This document shows positions 1-9,325 of a stretch of DNA of 59,287 nucleotides, one piece after another. Under the pieces are notes generated by a model. The model saw only the letters and a list, made by a program, of their open reading frames with translations, made no database searches and was not told where the DNA came from. The DNA comes from Chryseobacterium sp. BGARF1 (lineage in GTDB: Bacteria; Bacteroidota; Bacteroidia; Flavobacteriales; Weeksellaceae). Numbering within the stretch: position 1 is the first letter of the stretch; each line of letters begins with the position of its first letter. The stretch lies in assembly GCF_001677955.1 (NCBI RefSeq), contig NZ_LELA01000005.1, positions 1 through 59,287 on the forward strand, read 5' to 3'. A program made the translations under genes and the position numbers.

Positions 1-88
<88 letters not shown>

Positions 89-286
89 GTAATTTAATCA
101 CAATTTAAAAAAATAACAAATTAACATAAAATTATGCAAAACAACAACCAAAACAAACATCTGAAACTAATTTCATAAGTGATAGAAAGATCATCAAAAA
201 CCAATCAATATTTGATGGTAAAAACATATCTTTTTTTTTGTAGCTCAATATATTAAAAATAATATTAATGATTTTTTTACAAAAAA

Positions 287-310
287 AGAGAAGCAATAAA
301 TTGCTTCTCT
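287..310 (-). terminator. Rho-independent terminator of yidC
   Basis: A perfect 10-bp stem (287-296 with 301-310) closes a TAAA loop. Read on the minus strand it is followed by a T run (A run 281-286 on plus). It starts 16 bp past the yidC stop. The rest of 89-325 holds no gene that I can see. Confidence 0.85.
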
Positions 311-325
311 TTCTGTTATAATAAG

Positions 326-2149
326 TTACTTTTTCTTGCCTTTCGTCTGCTCCTGCGCTTTCTGGGCGTCCTGAGCCTTTTCCATCATTTCTCTCATTCG
401 CTTTTGGAACTTTCCTTCCGCTTTAGGCTTTTCTTTGTTAGCCTGAATTTGAGCATGGATTTTCTTTTCATCCAGAATTACATACTTAATGACGAGGATA
501 ATCAAGATATTAATTGCATTCGATACAAAATAATACCAAGATAAACCAGATGCAGAAGTATTCAGGAAGAATAAGAATGTGATAGGGAAAATATACATAA
601 TCACTTTCATATTTGGCATCCCCTCTTGTTGTGGCTGCTGCATATTTCCTGAAGTCATTACGGTATAAATTAAAATCACAATTGTACATGCAATCGCAAA
701 AACACTTAAATGATCTCCCAAGAAAGGAATTTTAAATGGCAATTTAATCAAATCATCATATGCCGTAAGGTCTTTTGCAAACCAGAATCCTTGTCCTCTC
801 AAATCGATAAAGTTCGGGAAGAATCTAAATAATGCATAGAAAATAGGAATCTGTACCAACGCCGGAAGACATCCCGCCATTTGATTTACCCCTGCTTTTC
901 TGTAGATTTCCATGGTTGCTTGTTGCTTTTTCATAGGATCTGCATCCTTGAATTTTGCATTCGCTTCATCAATTTCAGGACGAATTACTTTCATCATCGC
1001 ACTCAATTTATGCTGCTTATACATAATTGGCGATAAAATAAGCTTCACAATAATTGTCATTAAGAAAATTACCCAACCTGCAGATATTCCCCATCCAGCT
1101 ATAACACTGTATAACCACATGAAGAAATAACGGTTCATTCCTCCAATGAAAGACCAACCTAATGGTAAAATTTCGTCAAAGTTTTTGTCGTAAGATTTTA
1201 ATAAAGGTAAATCCAATGGCATAAAATACCATGTGAAATCCTGATTAAATTCGCCTCCGTTCATGGCTACGAAACCTTCAAAATTCAGTTTCTTCAAATA
1301 TTCACCTTCTTCAATACCTTCTTGATTTCCTTTACTGTGTGTGAACCCTGTTTTAGATTCGATTACAGAAGAGAAAAACTGCTGTTTTACACCAATCCAG
1401 TTAAGGGTTTCTTTATCCTCAGTCATATCTGTTCTCCCGTCATAATCATAATCTTTATAATTATTAAATGCATAAACAAATTCTGAATGGGTCTGCTCCT
1501 GAGCTCTACCTTTTTCTAAATTTCTTACTTGGTAATCCCAAATAAAATCTGCTTTGTTATCAGAAGTTACATTGGATAAGCCTTGAGTTCTTACTTTAAA
1601 GTCTAATGTATATTGATCTTTAAGCTCTGCTTTAGGATTATTATTAATCGTATAAATAAACTGAATGGTTGCACCGTTGTAGTTTGCCGTTAACGTAACA
1701 GCATTACCATTAACAACCGGAGAGAAAACCAAATCTTTGGTATTAACCGTTTTTCCAGATTTATCTTTGAACTGAAAACCGTAGCTCGAGTTATTTTTAG
1801 TAATCAAATTAAGGGGAAGATCTGCCTTATCGGTTTTGTGATCATACGCTTTATACTTTAAAAGCTCAACTTTTGAAACCTGACCTCCCAAACTTGAAAA
1901 CTCAAGTTTCAACTCGTTGTTTGCCAAATTGGAAACCTGAATCGCATTCGGGGTTACATTGGGATTGATATCGGCTGCCGGAGTTGGTTTGGTGGCAATT
2001 TTAGCCTGTTCTGTTTTCTGTTGCTCAGCTTTCAGTTTTTCTTGTTCATCATTATTCCTTTGGAAATAAAACATGAATCCGAAAAGAACCAAACATAAAA
2101 CCGCAAAACTAATAATCTGCTTTTTATCGAGTCCGTTGTTCTGTTGCAT
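326..2149 (-). CDS. yidC: Membrane protein insertase YidC
   Basis: Inner-membrane insertase that places Sec-dependent and Sec-independent proteins in the membrane (Oxa1/Alb3 family). The 607 aa start with a single TM segment (about 11-28), followed by a large periplasmic domain and then the conserved C-terminal multi-TM insertase core. In TM2 the motif TIIVK places Lys where Escherichia coli has the functional Arg, as expected for a conserved positive charge in the groove. The C-terminus is Lys/Arg-rich (ends KGKKK), suited to ribosome contact. The length fits Gram-negative YidC. Monocistronic on the minus strand with its own terminator. Confidence 0.97.
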   Translation of the reverse strand: MQQNNGLDKKQIISFAVLCLVLFGFMFYFQRNNDEQEKLKAEQQKTEQAKIATKPTPAADINPNVTPNAIQVSNLANNELKLEFSSLGGQVSKVELLKYKAYDHKTDKADLPLNLITKNNSSYGFQFKDKSGKTVNTKDLVFSPVVNGNAVTLTANYNGATIQFIYTINNNPKAELKDQYTLDFKVRTQGLSNVTSDNKADFIWDYQVRNLEKGRAQEQTHSEFVYAFNNYKDYDYDGRTDMTEDKETLNWIGVKQQFFSSVIESKTGFTHSKGNQEGIEEGEYLKKLNFEGFVAMNGGEFNQDFTWYFMPLDLPLLKSYDKNFDEILPLGWSFIGGMNRYFFMWLYSVIAGWGISAGWVIFLMTIIVKLILSPIMYKQHKLSAMMKVIRPEIDEANAKFKDADPMKKQQATMEIYRKAGVNQMAGCLPALVQIPIFYALFRFFPNFIDLRGQGFWFAKDLTAYDDLIKLPFKIPFLGDHLSVFAIACTIVILIYTVMTSGNMQQPQQEGMPNMKVIMYIFPITFLFFLNTSASGLSWYYFVSNAINILIILVIKYVILDEKKIHAQIQANKEKPKAEGKFQKRMREMMEKAQDAQKAQEQTKGKKK

Positions 2150-2450
2150 TTTATTTTTATTAAAATTTTTAAATATATTCTACATTAAATTAACCACAAA
2201 AGATATATCTCATTTTTAAAGATCATCTATCTTTTTATCTGAAAGAACACATAATTTTTGAAAATCTTCAATTTTTCTTTTTGTGAGCTTCTTATTTTCT
2301 AAAACAAAAACATTAAACCTAAAGCTTTTGTTTCTTTTGTAGTTAGAAATTTTCAATTTAAAATGTATATCAAAATGTTATACATTTTAGAGTCGACAAA
2401 AATACTGTTTTTTTATCAAAACTCTACAGTATAATGTGTTACTATATAAT

Positions 2451-2482
2451 AAACTCAGACTGATTATTCTCAGTCTGAGTTT
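2451..2482 (-). terminator. Perfect 13-bp hairpin, likely pyrG terminator
   Basis: Arms 2451-2463 and 2470-2482 are perfectly complementary around a 6-nt loop. It lies 107 bp downstream of the pyrG stop, inside the 439-bp yidC-pyrG gap. On the minus strand the tail is TTTATTATATAG, a weak U tract, so termination is likely but not certain. I see nothing else in 2150-2588. Confidence 0.6.
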
Positions 2483-2588
2483 ATATATAACGTTTATAAT
2501 TTGATAATTACTTTAGATTCAAACTTTATCGGTTTTAAAAACCTGTAAGTCATCACCATCCAAAAGGTTTTACAAATTAAATCCCTTA

Positions 2589-4196
2589 TTATTTTTGTTC
2601 ACAAGCCTTGATAAAAGCTTTGAATAAAGGATGCGGAGTTGCCACCGTACTTTTGTATTCCGGATGATATTGTACTCCCACGTAGAAAGGATGATCTGTC
2701 ATTTCAAGTGCTTCAACCAGTCCTGTTTCAGGGTTTGTACCTGTTGCTAAGAAACCATTCTTTTCGAATTCCTGAAGATAATCACTGTTGAATTCATAAC
2801 GGTGACGGTGTCTTTCAGAAATATTTTTAGCTCCGTAAATCTCATATAACTTAGATGCATTCTTCAATGAACATTTCCAAGCACCAAGACGCATTGTACC
2901 TCCTTTATCTACAACATTTTTCTGCTCTTCCATGATAGAAATTACAGGATCCGGTGTAGACGTATCAAATTCCATAGAGTTTGCTTTTGTATGTCCAAGA
3001 ACATTTCTGGCAAATTCAATGGTCATAATCTGCATTCCTAAACAAATTCCTAACATCGGAACTTTATTTTCTCTTGCATACTGAGCAGTAAGTACTTTAC
3101 CTTCAATTCCTCTGTCACCAAAACCTGGAGCAACAAGAATACCATCAACACCTTGTAAAGTTTCTTGAATATTTTCAGCAGTAATCTCTCCACTGTATAC
3201 CCATCTTACTTTCACTTCAGTCTCAAGACTTGCCCCTGCATGTTTGAAAGCTTCAGCAATAGAAATATAAGAGTCTTGTAGAGAAATATATTTTCCTACT
3301 AAAGCAATTTCTACCGTTCTTTTAGGATTTTTGAATTTTTTAAGGAAAGTTTTCCAGTCCTTAAGATCAGCTTCTTTATCATTTTTAAGATCCAATTCTT
3401 TTAGAACGACATCATCAAAATTTTGTTTCTGAAGGTACATCGGAACTTCATAGATTGTCTCCAAATCTTTACATTCAATCACATTTTCTAAAGAAACGTT
3501 ACAGAATTGAGCTAATTTTGCTCTCTGATCTTTGGGAATAGTGTGCTCTGTTCTACATACTAAAACATCTGCCATAATTCCGCTTTCCATCAATTGACGA
3601 ACAGAATGTTGAGAAGGTTTAGTTTTTAATTCTCCACTTGACGCCAAATAAGGCAATAGAGTTAAGTGAATCACCATAGAATTTTTCTCTCCCAATTCCC
3701 ACTTCAACTGACGTACAGTTTCAATGTATGGTAAAGACTCAATATCTCCTACAGTTCCACCAATCTCTGTAATGATGATATCGTAGTTCTGCTTAGATAG
3801 CATTTTAATTCTACGTTTAATTTCGTTGGTGATATGAGGGATTACCTGCACTGTTTTCCCAAGAAAGTCTCCTTTTCTTTCTTTATCAATTACAGTTTGG
3901 TAAATCTTCCCTGTTGTAACGTTGTTATTTTGAGAAGTAGGAGCATCAAGATAACGCTCATAGTGTCCTAAATCCAGATCTGTTTCTGCGCCATCTTCGG
4001 TTACATAGCATTCTCCGTGTTCATAAGGGTTTAATGTTCCTGGGTCGATATTAATATAAGGATCCAGTTTTTGAATCGTTACATTAAAGCCGCGTGATTT
4101 TAGTAGAAGTCCCAGAGAAGCAGAAACGATTCCCTTTCCCAAAGATGAAGTTACACCTCCTGTCACAAAGATGTACTTTGTATTCTTTTTACTCAT
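2589..4196 (-). CDS. pyrG: CTP synthase (glutamine hydrolysing)
   Basis: Makes CTP from UTP, ATP and glutamine, the last step of pyrimidine nucleotide synthesis. The N-terminal synthetase domain opens with VTGGVTSSLGKG (nucleotide-binding loop). The C-terminal class I glutamine amidotransferase domain carries the nucleophile Cys in GICLGMQ and a terminal HPEYKS. I start at 4196 (MSKKNTKYIFVTGG, 535 aa) rather than at the upstream in-frame ATG at 4232, because the family begins here and a TAnnTTTG promoter box lies at 4212-4219, inside the longer reading. Monocistronic. Confidence 0.96.
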   Translation of the reverse strand: MSKKNTKYIFVTGGVTSSLGKGIVSASLGLLLKSRGFNVTIQKLDPYINIDPGTLNPYEHGECYVTEDGAETDLDLGHYERYLDAPTSQNNNVTTGKIYQTVIDKERKGDFLGKTVQVIPHITNEIKRRIKMLSKQNYDIIITEIGGTVGDIESLPYIETVRQLKWELGEKNSMVIHLTLLPYLASSGELKTKPSQHSVRQLMESGIMADVLVCRTEHTIPKDQRAKLAQFCNVSLENVIECKDLETIYEVPMYLQKQNFDDVVLKELDLKNDKEADLKDWKTFLKKFKNPKRTVEIALVGKYISLQDSYISIAEAFKHAGASLETEVKVRWVYSGEITAENIQETLQGVDGILVAPGFGDRGIEGKVLTAQYARENKVPMLGICLGMQIMTIEFARNVLGHTKANSMEFDTSTPDPVISIMEEQKNVVDKGGTMRLGAWKCSLKNASKLYEIYGAKNISERHRHRYEFNSDYLQEFEKNGFLATGTNPETGLVEALEMTDHPFYVGVQYHPEYKSTVATPHPLFKAFIKACEQK

Positions 4197-4211
4197 TAGA
4201 TTAGGTTTGTG

Positions 4212-4242
4212 CAAAGTTAGGGCAAAAAGCAAAGCAAAGCAA
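4212..4242 (-). promoter_or_regulatory. Candidate Bacteroidota promoter of pyrG
   Basis: On the minus strand a TTG (4240-4242) is followed after 20 bp by TAACTTTG (4212-4219), matching the -33 TTG / -7 TAnnTTTG pattern of the Bacteroidota primary sigma factor. The predicted transcript starts about 9 nt before the ATG at 4196, a very short leader. Confidence 0.55.
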
Positions 4243-4343
4243 TTTTGTTGGCGTTTTAAATTTTGAAATATTCATTTTTCCAGAAATAAATAATGTTTCA
4301 CACGCGAAAATTAACACTCAAGCTTCCTTGTTTAAAAAATAAA

Positions 4344-4376
4344 AAAGGTTTCTCAAAAATCATTCGAGAAACCTTT
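4344..4376 (-). terminator. Terminator of the yceI-like gene
   Basis: Arms 4344-4354 and 4366-4376 form a perfect 11-bp stem. On the minus strand it is followed by a T run (A-rich 4337-4343 on plus). It lies just past the stop of the yceI-like gene. Confidence 0.85.
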
Positions 4377-4402
4377 CACCTAAACCAAATTATATATAAA
4401 AA

Positions 4403-4971
4403 TTATTGTTTCGTTAATTCTAAAAATAGACTTACTTCAACATCTTTAGCAATACCTGCTCCTGTTGGATCAAATTTAATATTATAATCTAAACGATTAA
4501 TCGTAAATTTCGCTTGTAAACCAAGCACTTCTTTACCTTGTTGATTTTTGACAATACCACCAAAAGTTACCGGAATACTGATTTCTTTTGAAACATCTTT
4601 GATTGTTAATTCACCCTTAAGTGTGTAACTTTTATCTTTTCCCTGTGATACAGTTACTCCTTGAAATCTGATTTCTGGAAATTTTTCTGTGTCAAAAAAG
4701 TCTGCACTCTTCAGATGTTTATCTCTAGCCTCCACTCCTGTATTGATTGCTTCTGGATAAGCAGTAAAATCAAACCTAGCATTATCCAAATAACTCCTGA
4801 AGTTTCTACTTTACCTATAAATTTATCAAATCTTCCTTGCACAAAACTAATTCCCATGTGCTTGATGTTGAAATTAATAGATGAATGTGCCGGATCAACC
4901 GTCCAAGTAGTTTGGGCAAAAGTAAACATGCTTACCAAAGCAAAAGCAAAGCTTAATAGTATTTTTTTCAT
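4403..4971 (-). pseudogene. YceI-family periplasmic protein, broken by a 1-bp frameshift
   Basis: YceI proteins are secreted lipocalin-like beta-barrels that bind isoprenoid-type lipids. The first frame (from 4971) gives a signal peptide ending FAQ and TTWTVDPAHSSINFNIKH, the classic YceI opening, up to KVETSG. The second frame resumes with LDNARFDFTAYPEAINTG and runs to the stop at 4403. The frames join if one base is added near 4788-4790 (AAA on plus, TTT on minus), giving SGVILDNARFDF. Total length then fits the family (about 190 aa). Either a recent frameshift or a homopolymer sequencing error. Confidence 0.85.
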
Positions 4972-4990
4972 TTTTTTAAATTTATAATGA

Positions 4991-4998
4991 CAAATATA
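4991..4998 (-). promoter_or_regulatory. Candidate -7 box of the yceI-like gene
   Basis: On the minus strand the sequence is TATATTTG, an exact TAnnTTTG match, 19 bp before the ATG at 4971. I see no clear -33 TTG. It lies in the 100-bp divergent gap shared with radA. Confidence 0.4.
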
Positions 4999-5071
4999 GT
5001 CAGTATATTATTATTGAGTATTGACCTATGATAAGATAAAAAATTAAAGCATATTTTCATAATTTTACGGC

Positions 5072-6421
5072 ATGGCAAAACTTAAAACAGCATACTTCTG
5101 TCAAAACTGTGGTTCGCAATACCCACAATGGACCGGGCAATGTAAAAACTGTCTGGAATGGAATACTTTAGTAGAAGAAGTGGTAGAAAAAACCTCATCA
5201 AAAACACCTCCTTTTTCAAAATCAAAACAAAGCGTCATCAATATTATTGAAGTTGAAGCCATTGAAGAACCCAGAATAAAAACACCTTCCGATGAGCTAA
5301 ACCGTGTTTTAGGTGGCGGAATTGTTTTAGGATCTGTCACTTTAATAGGCGGTGAACCCGGAATTGGTAAATCCACTCTACTTCTTCAGCTTGCTTTAAA
5401 AATGAAAAAGAAAATCTTCTATGTTTCTGGGGAAGAAAGTGCTTCACAGATTAAAATGAGAGCCGACCGTTTAGCCGATGTCAAAAATCCGAACTGTTTT
5501 CTATACACCGAAACTTCTTTAGAAAAAATTCTTCATGAAGCTAAAAAACTAGAACCAGATTTCGTGATTATTGACTCTATTCAAACCTTACAATCTCAAT
5601 TGATTGAAAGCTCGCCTGGAACTGTTTCCCAAATCAGAGAATGCTCAAATGAGATTATTAAATATGCCAAAGAGAACAACGTTCCCGTATTTTTGGTTGG
5701 TCACATCACCAAAGACGGACAAATTGCCGGGCCAAAAGTTTTGGAACACATGGTCGATGTCGTTTTGAATTTCGATGGCGACAGAAATCACCTTTTCAGA
5801 TTATTAAGAGCTAATAAAAACCGTTTTGGTTCAACCGCAGAGATCGGTATCTACGAAATGGTTTCTCAAGGTTTAAAAGAAATAAAAAATCCTTCCGAAA
5901 TTTTAATTACCAAAAAATTTGAAGAACTTTCCGGAAATTCAGTAGCAGTAACTTTGGAAGGAAACCGACCGATGCTTTTGGAAATTCAGGCATTGGTAAG
6001 TACCGCAGTTTATGGAACTCCGCAAAGAAGCTGCACAGGTTTTGATTCTAAAAGATTAAATATGCTTTTGGCTGTTCTTGAAAAAAGAGCAGGTTTTCAG
6101 CTAGGTGCAAAAGATGTTTTCTTAAATATCACTGGGGGAATTAAGACTGATGATCCGGCTTTAGATTTGGCTGTTGTCGCTTCAATCCTTTCCTCGAATG
6201 AAGATATTGCCATTTCTGAACATTTTTGTTTTGCTGGAGAAATTGGGTTAAGCGGAGAAATTCGTCCAATTGCACAAGCCGAACAAAGAATTACAGAAGC
6301 TGAGAAATTGGGTTATCAGAAAATTTTCATCTCGAATTTAAATAAACTTCCAAAGAAAAAGTTTGGGATTAAGATTGAAGAAGTGAGTAAGGTTGAGGAT
6401 TTTCATGAGCGATTGTTTTAA
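5072..6421 (+). CDS. radA: DNA repair protein RadA (Sms)
   Basis: RecA-like ATPase/helicase that helps branch migration and processing of recombination intermediates. The 449 aa show an N-terminal C4 zinc finger (C10, C13, C24, C27), a Walker A motif GGEPGIGKST, the RadA-specific KNRFG motif (in NKNRFGST) and a C-terminal Lon-protease-like domain. Length is typical. Divergent from the yceI-like gene with a 100-bp gap and followed by a strong terminator, so monocistronic. Confidence 0.97.
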   Translation: MAKLKTAYFCQNCGSQYPQWTGQCKNCLEWNTLVEEVVEKTSSKTPPFSKSKQSVINIIEVEAIEEPRIKTPSDELNRVLGGGIVLGSVTLIGGEPGIGKSTLLLQLALKMKKKIFYVSGEESASQIKMRADRLADVKNPNCFLYTETSLEKILHEAKKLEPDFVIIDSIQTLQSQLIESSPGTVSQIRECSNEIIKYAKENNVPVFLVGHITKDGQIAGPKVLEHMVDVVLNFDGDRNHLFRLLRANKNRFGSTAEIGIYEMVSQGLKEIKNPSEILITKKFEELSGNSVAVTLEGNRPMLLEIQALVSTAVYGTPQRSCTGFDSKRLNMLLAVLEKRAGFQLGAKDVFLNITGGIKTDDPALDLAVVASILSSNEDIAISEHFCFAGEIGLSGEIRPIAQAEQRITEAEKLGYQKIFISNLNKLPKKKFGIKIEEVSKVEDFHERLF

Positions 6422-6486
6422 TATTAAAAAAGCATGTATATCAATATTTTACATTAATTTCTAAATTGATATTAAAATACTAACTA

Positions 6487-6514
6487 AAATCCTCAGAATT
6501 TTTTCTGAGGATTT
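6487..6514 (+). terminator. Terminator after radA
   Basis: Arms 6487-6497 and 6504-6514 form an 11-bp perfect stem with a T-rich loop, followed by GTTTTTTT. Confidence 0.85.
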
Positions 6515-6556
6515 GTTTTTTTATCTAAATTCATCTCTCGAAGAATTAAATTTAAA

Positions 6557-7228
6557 ATGATTAAAAATCAAATTCATCAATATTATAATAATCTTGCAAA
6601 AACCTATGATGAAAACAGGTTCGAAAACTCTTACGGAAAATATATTGATAGACAGGAAAGGTATTTCTTAAATTCATTTTTTAGAAATAAAAACTATTCC
6701 AACGTTTTAGATTTAGGTTGCGGAACTGGAAGATTATTAAATTTTGCAACACATGGTGTAGATTTCAGTCAGGAAATGCTGAATATTGCCCAAGCTAAAT
6801 TTCCTCAAAAAACATTAAAGATTGGTGATATTTCAAGCATTCCTTTTGAAGAAGAATTTGACTGTATTTTTAGCTTTCATGTTATTATGCATCAAACCAA
6901 ACAAGAAACAGAGAACTTCCTTAATGAATGTCACAAAAGATTAAATAATGAGGGAATTTTGATTTTTGATTTTCCAACTAAAGCAAGAAAGAAAACACCC
7001 TTAACTCAGGAAGATTGGCATGCTAATAATGCATTTAGCACAGATGAAATTTCAGAGTTATTAAAAAACAATTGGCAAATTATTGAAACAAAAGGTATTT
7101 TGTTTTTTCCTGTTCATAGAATTTCAAAAAGTTTCAGAAAAATGTTTTTACCTTTAGATATAATGATTTGCAAATCTTTTCTGAAAAAATGGGCATCTTA
7201 TCAAATCATCGTTTTGAAAAAACAATGA
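6557..7228 (+). CDS. Class I SAM-dependent methyltransferase
   Basis: Rossmann-fold methyltransferase of 223 aa with motif I at residues 50-60 (VLDLGCGTGRL), an acidic residue in GDISSIPF and the post-motif CIFSFHVIMH typical of the UbiE/Methyltransf_11 group. Substrate unknown. It is the first gene of a three-gene set: its stop TGA overlaps the ATG of the VanW gene by 4 bp (ATGA at 7225-7228), a translational coupling signal. The coupling to VanW and an ACP phosphodiesterase-like gene hints at cell-envelope or lipid modification, which is inference only. Confidence 0.85.
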   Translation: MIKNQIHQYYNNLAKTYDENRFENSYGKYIDRQERYFLNSFFRNKNYSNVLDLGCGTGRLLNFATHGVDFSQEMLNIAQAKFPQKTLKIGDISSIPFEEEFDCIFSFHVIMHQTKQETENFLNECHKRLNNEGILIFDFPTKARKKTPLTQEDWHANNAFSTDEISELLKNNWQIIETKGILFFPVHRISKSFRKMFLPLDIMICKSFLKKWASYQIIVLKKQ

Positions 7229-7932
7229 AGCAGTTTATAAAAGACTCACTTCCTTATCAATGGAAATTGCAATACCGATTATTGCAAAGATTTTTTCATG
7301 AACAAAAAAGCAATCATCTTTATTCTAAAATTTATAGCGAAAATGATATTGGCAATCACAAAATCGAGTTTAAACAAGGCATCAGAAAAGGAGATTTTCA
7401 TGAAAATAAAATACACAATTTAAAAATCGTTTGTGAAAAAATAAACAATCTGATTATTCAGCCAAATGAAGTTTTTTCTTTTTGGAAAACCGTAGGAAAG
7501 CCAAGCAAACAAAACAATTTTAAAGAAGGCAGAAATTTAATTAAAAATAATATTTCACAAGATTTTGGTGGTGGAATCTGTCAGTTTTCATCCATTTTAT
7601 ATTATTCAGCTTTACAATTCGGATTAGAAATTTTGGAAAGATATCCTCATTCTGTGGATATTTATAAAGAAGACGAACGTTTCACGCCTTTAGGTTCAGA
7701 TTCTACTGTGGTTTTTGGGTATAAAGATTTACAAATCAAGAATAATTTTCCGTTTCCTGTACAATTCCAATGTCGGGTAGATGAAAAACAACTTTGTTTC
7801 ACGATAATTTCTCAAAATGAAATAAAACTCAACACCATCAATTTCAAATACCATGAAATCAAAAACGGAGTTTGGGTAGAAACTTTAATTAATGACCGAA
7901 GTTTATTTAAAAATTTCTATATTCGTTTATGA
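7225..7932 (+). CDS. VanW family protein
   Basis: The 235-aa product (start at 7225, MKQFIKDSLPYQW) contains the VanW core: a basic N-terminal part, then FGGGICQFSSILYYSALQ and ERYPHSVDIY. VanW was first seen in vancomycin-resistance clusters, but its biochemical role is unknown and most homologues are not resistance genes. A longer reading from 7168 would overlap the methyltransferase by 60 bp. The ATGA overlap at 7225-7228 supports the shorter start. The end overlaps the next gene by 4 bp. Confidence 0.85.
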   Translation: MKQFIKDSLPYQWKLQYRLLQRFFHEQKSNHLYSKIYSENDIGNHKIEFKQGIRKGDFHENKIHNLKIVCEKINNLIIQPNEVFSFWKTVGKPSKQNNFKEGRNLIKNNISQDFGGGICQFSSILYYSALQFGLEILERYPHSVDIYKEDERFTPLGSDSTVVFGYKDLQIKNNFPFPVQFQCRVDEKQLCFTIISQNEIKLNTINFKYHEIKNGVWVETLINDRSLFKNFYIRL

Positions 7933-8522
7933 ACTTTCTCGCCCACTCTTTTCTTACTTTCAATGACGGACAAATTGTCGGGCAGTTTCTCGAAGATTTT
8001 ATTCGAAACAAAGACCGCTATTCATTCCCGAAAGACATTCAGGATGGCATTACTCTTCATCGCTCGATTGATACGTTTACCGATTCTCATCCAGCTATTC
8101 ATGAGGCAAAAAAAGTCTTCAGTCCGCTTGTAAGGCTTTACGCGGGAGCTTTTGTAGATGTTTCAATGGATTATTTTCTGGCAACAGATTTCAGTCTCAA
8201 TTCTTTGAAAGGTTGGAAAGAACATTCTTTAAAAGTCTACCGAGTACTTAATGAAAATGAGCAGTTTCTTTCAGAAAATTTCAAAAAAATGCTCGCAAAA
8301 ATGGAGCATGACGACTGGTTATTCAATTACCGTGAAGATTGGGGCATTAAATTCAGTATTCAGAATGTTTTGAATAAAGCTAAATATTTAGATAAAGATA
8401 TTCCCGTTTTCCAGGCTTTTTTAAACAACAAAGAGATTTTACAGAAATGCTATGACGATTTCTTTCCTGACCTTTTAGCTCATGCAAAAGCTGAAAATGC
8501 ATTGCTGCAACTTCAAAAATAA
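7929..8522 (+). CDS. ACP phosphodiesterase-like protein (AcpH/DUF479 family)
   Basis: The 197-aa protein begins MNFLAHSFLTF and has the family signature GITLHRSIDTFTDSHP plus a conserved Asp/His set (DGITLHR, DVSMDYFLA). Characterised AcpH removes 4'-phosphopantetheine from acyl carrier protein with a metal ion. Whether this paralogue keeps that activity is not shown. Start ATG overlaps the VanW stop (ATGA at 7929-7932). It converges on the DUF6702 gene with a 3-bp gap. Confidence 0.85.
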   Translation: MNFLAHSFLTFNDGQIVGQFLEDFIRNKDRYSFPKDIQDGITLHRSIDTFTDSHPAIHEAKKVFSPLVRLYAGAFVDVSMDYFLATDFSLNSLKGWKEHSLKVYRVLNENEQFLSENFKKMLAKMEHDDWLFNYREDWGIKFSIQNVLNKAKYLDKDIPVFQAFLNNKEILQKCYDDFFPDLLAHAKAENALLQLQK

Positions 8523-8525
8523 ATT

Positions 8526-9026
8526 TTAAAACTGTTGAAATAAGTATCGATTCGGATACGTCAGCTTTTCACTTTTACGGTTTCCATTAACGATAATATG
8601 AACGAGATTGATTTGGTCATCAAATAAATTGTAAAGAAAACTCACCGCAGCTTCTACTTTTTTTGGATTTTCCACTTTTTCAGATTCCAAATAAATATTT
8701 ACAGATTCGCTGTCTTCTTCATAACCGACGTAATTTATTTTTAAAAACTCATTATCTGTTTTGAGTTTTAAATATTCAGCACTGTAATTTTTTAAAGCCT
8801 CATTAATCTGAGCTTTATATTTCACATCATTAAAATGAAAAGGTTTTCCGTATTTTTTACTAAGACCATTTTCTAAATCATCCAAGAAAAACCTTCCGGT
8901 AATTTCAAAGGTTTTTGATTTTGAATTGTAATTGATTTCTACCGAACCAACGTGATAAGGATGTTTTACTTTAGTGAAAGAAAAAAGAAAAAATAGAATG
9001 GAGAAAAAGAAAAATATTTTTTTCAT
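8526..9026 (-). CDS. DUF6702 family secreted protein
   Basis: The 166-aa protein has a hydrophobic signal sequence (residues 3-16) then KHPYHVGSVEINYNSKSKTFEITGRFF, the typical start of the Bacteroidota DUF6702 family, which often sits near HupE/UreJ and M1 peptidase genes, as here. Function unknown. Its ATG overlaps the toxin stop by 4 bp (9023-9026), so it appears to be the third gene of the toxin-antitoxin transcript, which is odd for an envelope protein. Confidence 0.75.
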   Translation of the reverse strand: MKKIFFFFSILFFLFSFTKVKHPYHVGSVEINYNSKSKTFEITGRFFLDDLENGLSKKYGKPFHFNDVKYKAQINEALKNYSAEYLKLKTDNEFLKINYVGYEEDSESVNIYLESEKVENPKKVEAAVSFLYNLFDDQINLVHIIVNGNRKSEKLTYPNRYLFQQF

Positions 9027-9325
9027 TTTAGTAAATCAATAATTTTTTGTGGATCCTGTCGCACGTCAAAGAAAAGAAGAATCCTTATTTGTTTTTCATT
9101 TTCTTTCCTGAAAAACATTCTTACGTGTTTTTTACCGATTAAAGCTGAACGGATATCGCTAGAATATTTTTGAAACTGCCTAAATTTGCCTTGTTTTAAA
9201 TCACCAGAAACCTTTCTAATGTCTTCCAGAAAGATTACAATTTCTCGGCTACTCCAGGTCTTTTCAAGAAATTCTATTTGGTCACGTAAGGAAATTTTTG
9301 CTATTTGGGAGATTTTAATCTGCAT
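9023..9325 (-). CDS. RelE/ParE-type toxin
   Basis: A 100-aa basic protein with the ParE/RelE fold pattern: N-terminal helices (ISLRDQIEFLEKTWSSREIVIFLEDIRKV) and C-terminal strands (RSALIGKKHVRMFFRKENEKQIRILLFFDVRQDPQKI). Such toxins cleave ribosome-bound mRNA or poison gyrase; which applies here is not visible. It follows its putative antitoxin with a 25-bp overlap, the usual type II gene order. Confidence 0.75.
   Translation of the reverse strand: MQIKISQIAKISLRDQIEFLEKTWSSREIVIFLEDIRKVSGDLKQGKFRQFQKYSSDIRSALIGKKHVRMFFRKENEKQIRILLFFDVRQDPQKIIDLLK

Noticed and set aside
912..1130. Small ORFs opposite yidC, groEL, pyrG, xylB and other genes
   Set aside because: They lie fully inside well-supported genes in other frames, with no family features.
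4197..4232. Longer pyrG start at 4232
   Set aside because: It adds 12 residues foreign to the family and would span the candidate promoter box.
7225..7932. Vancomycin resistance gene
   Set aside because: VanW homologues are widespread outside resistance clusters and no vanA/H/X genes are present.
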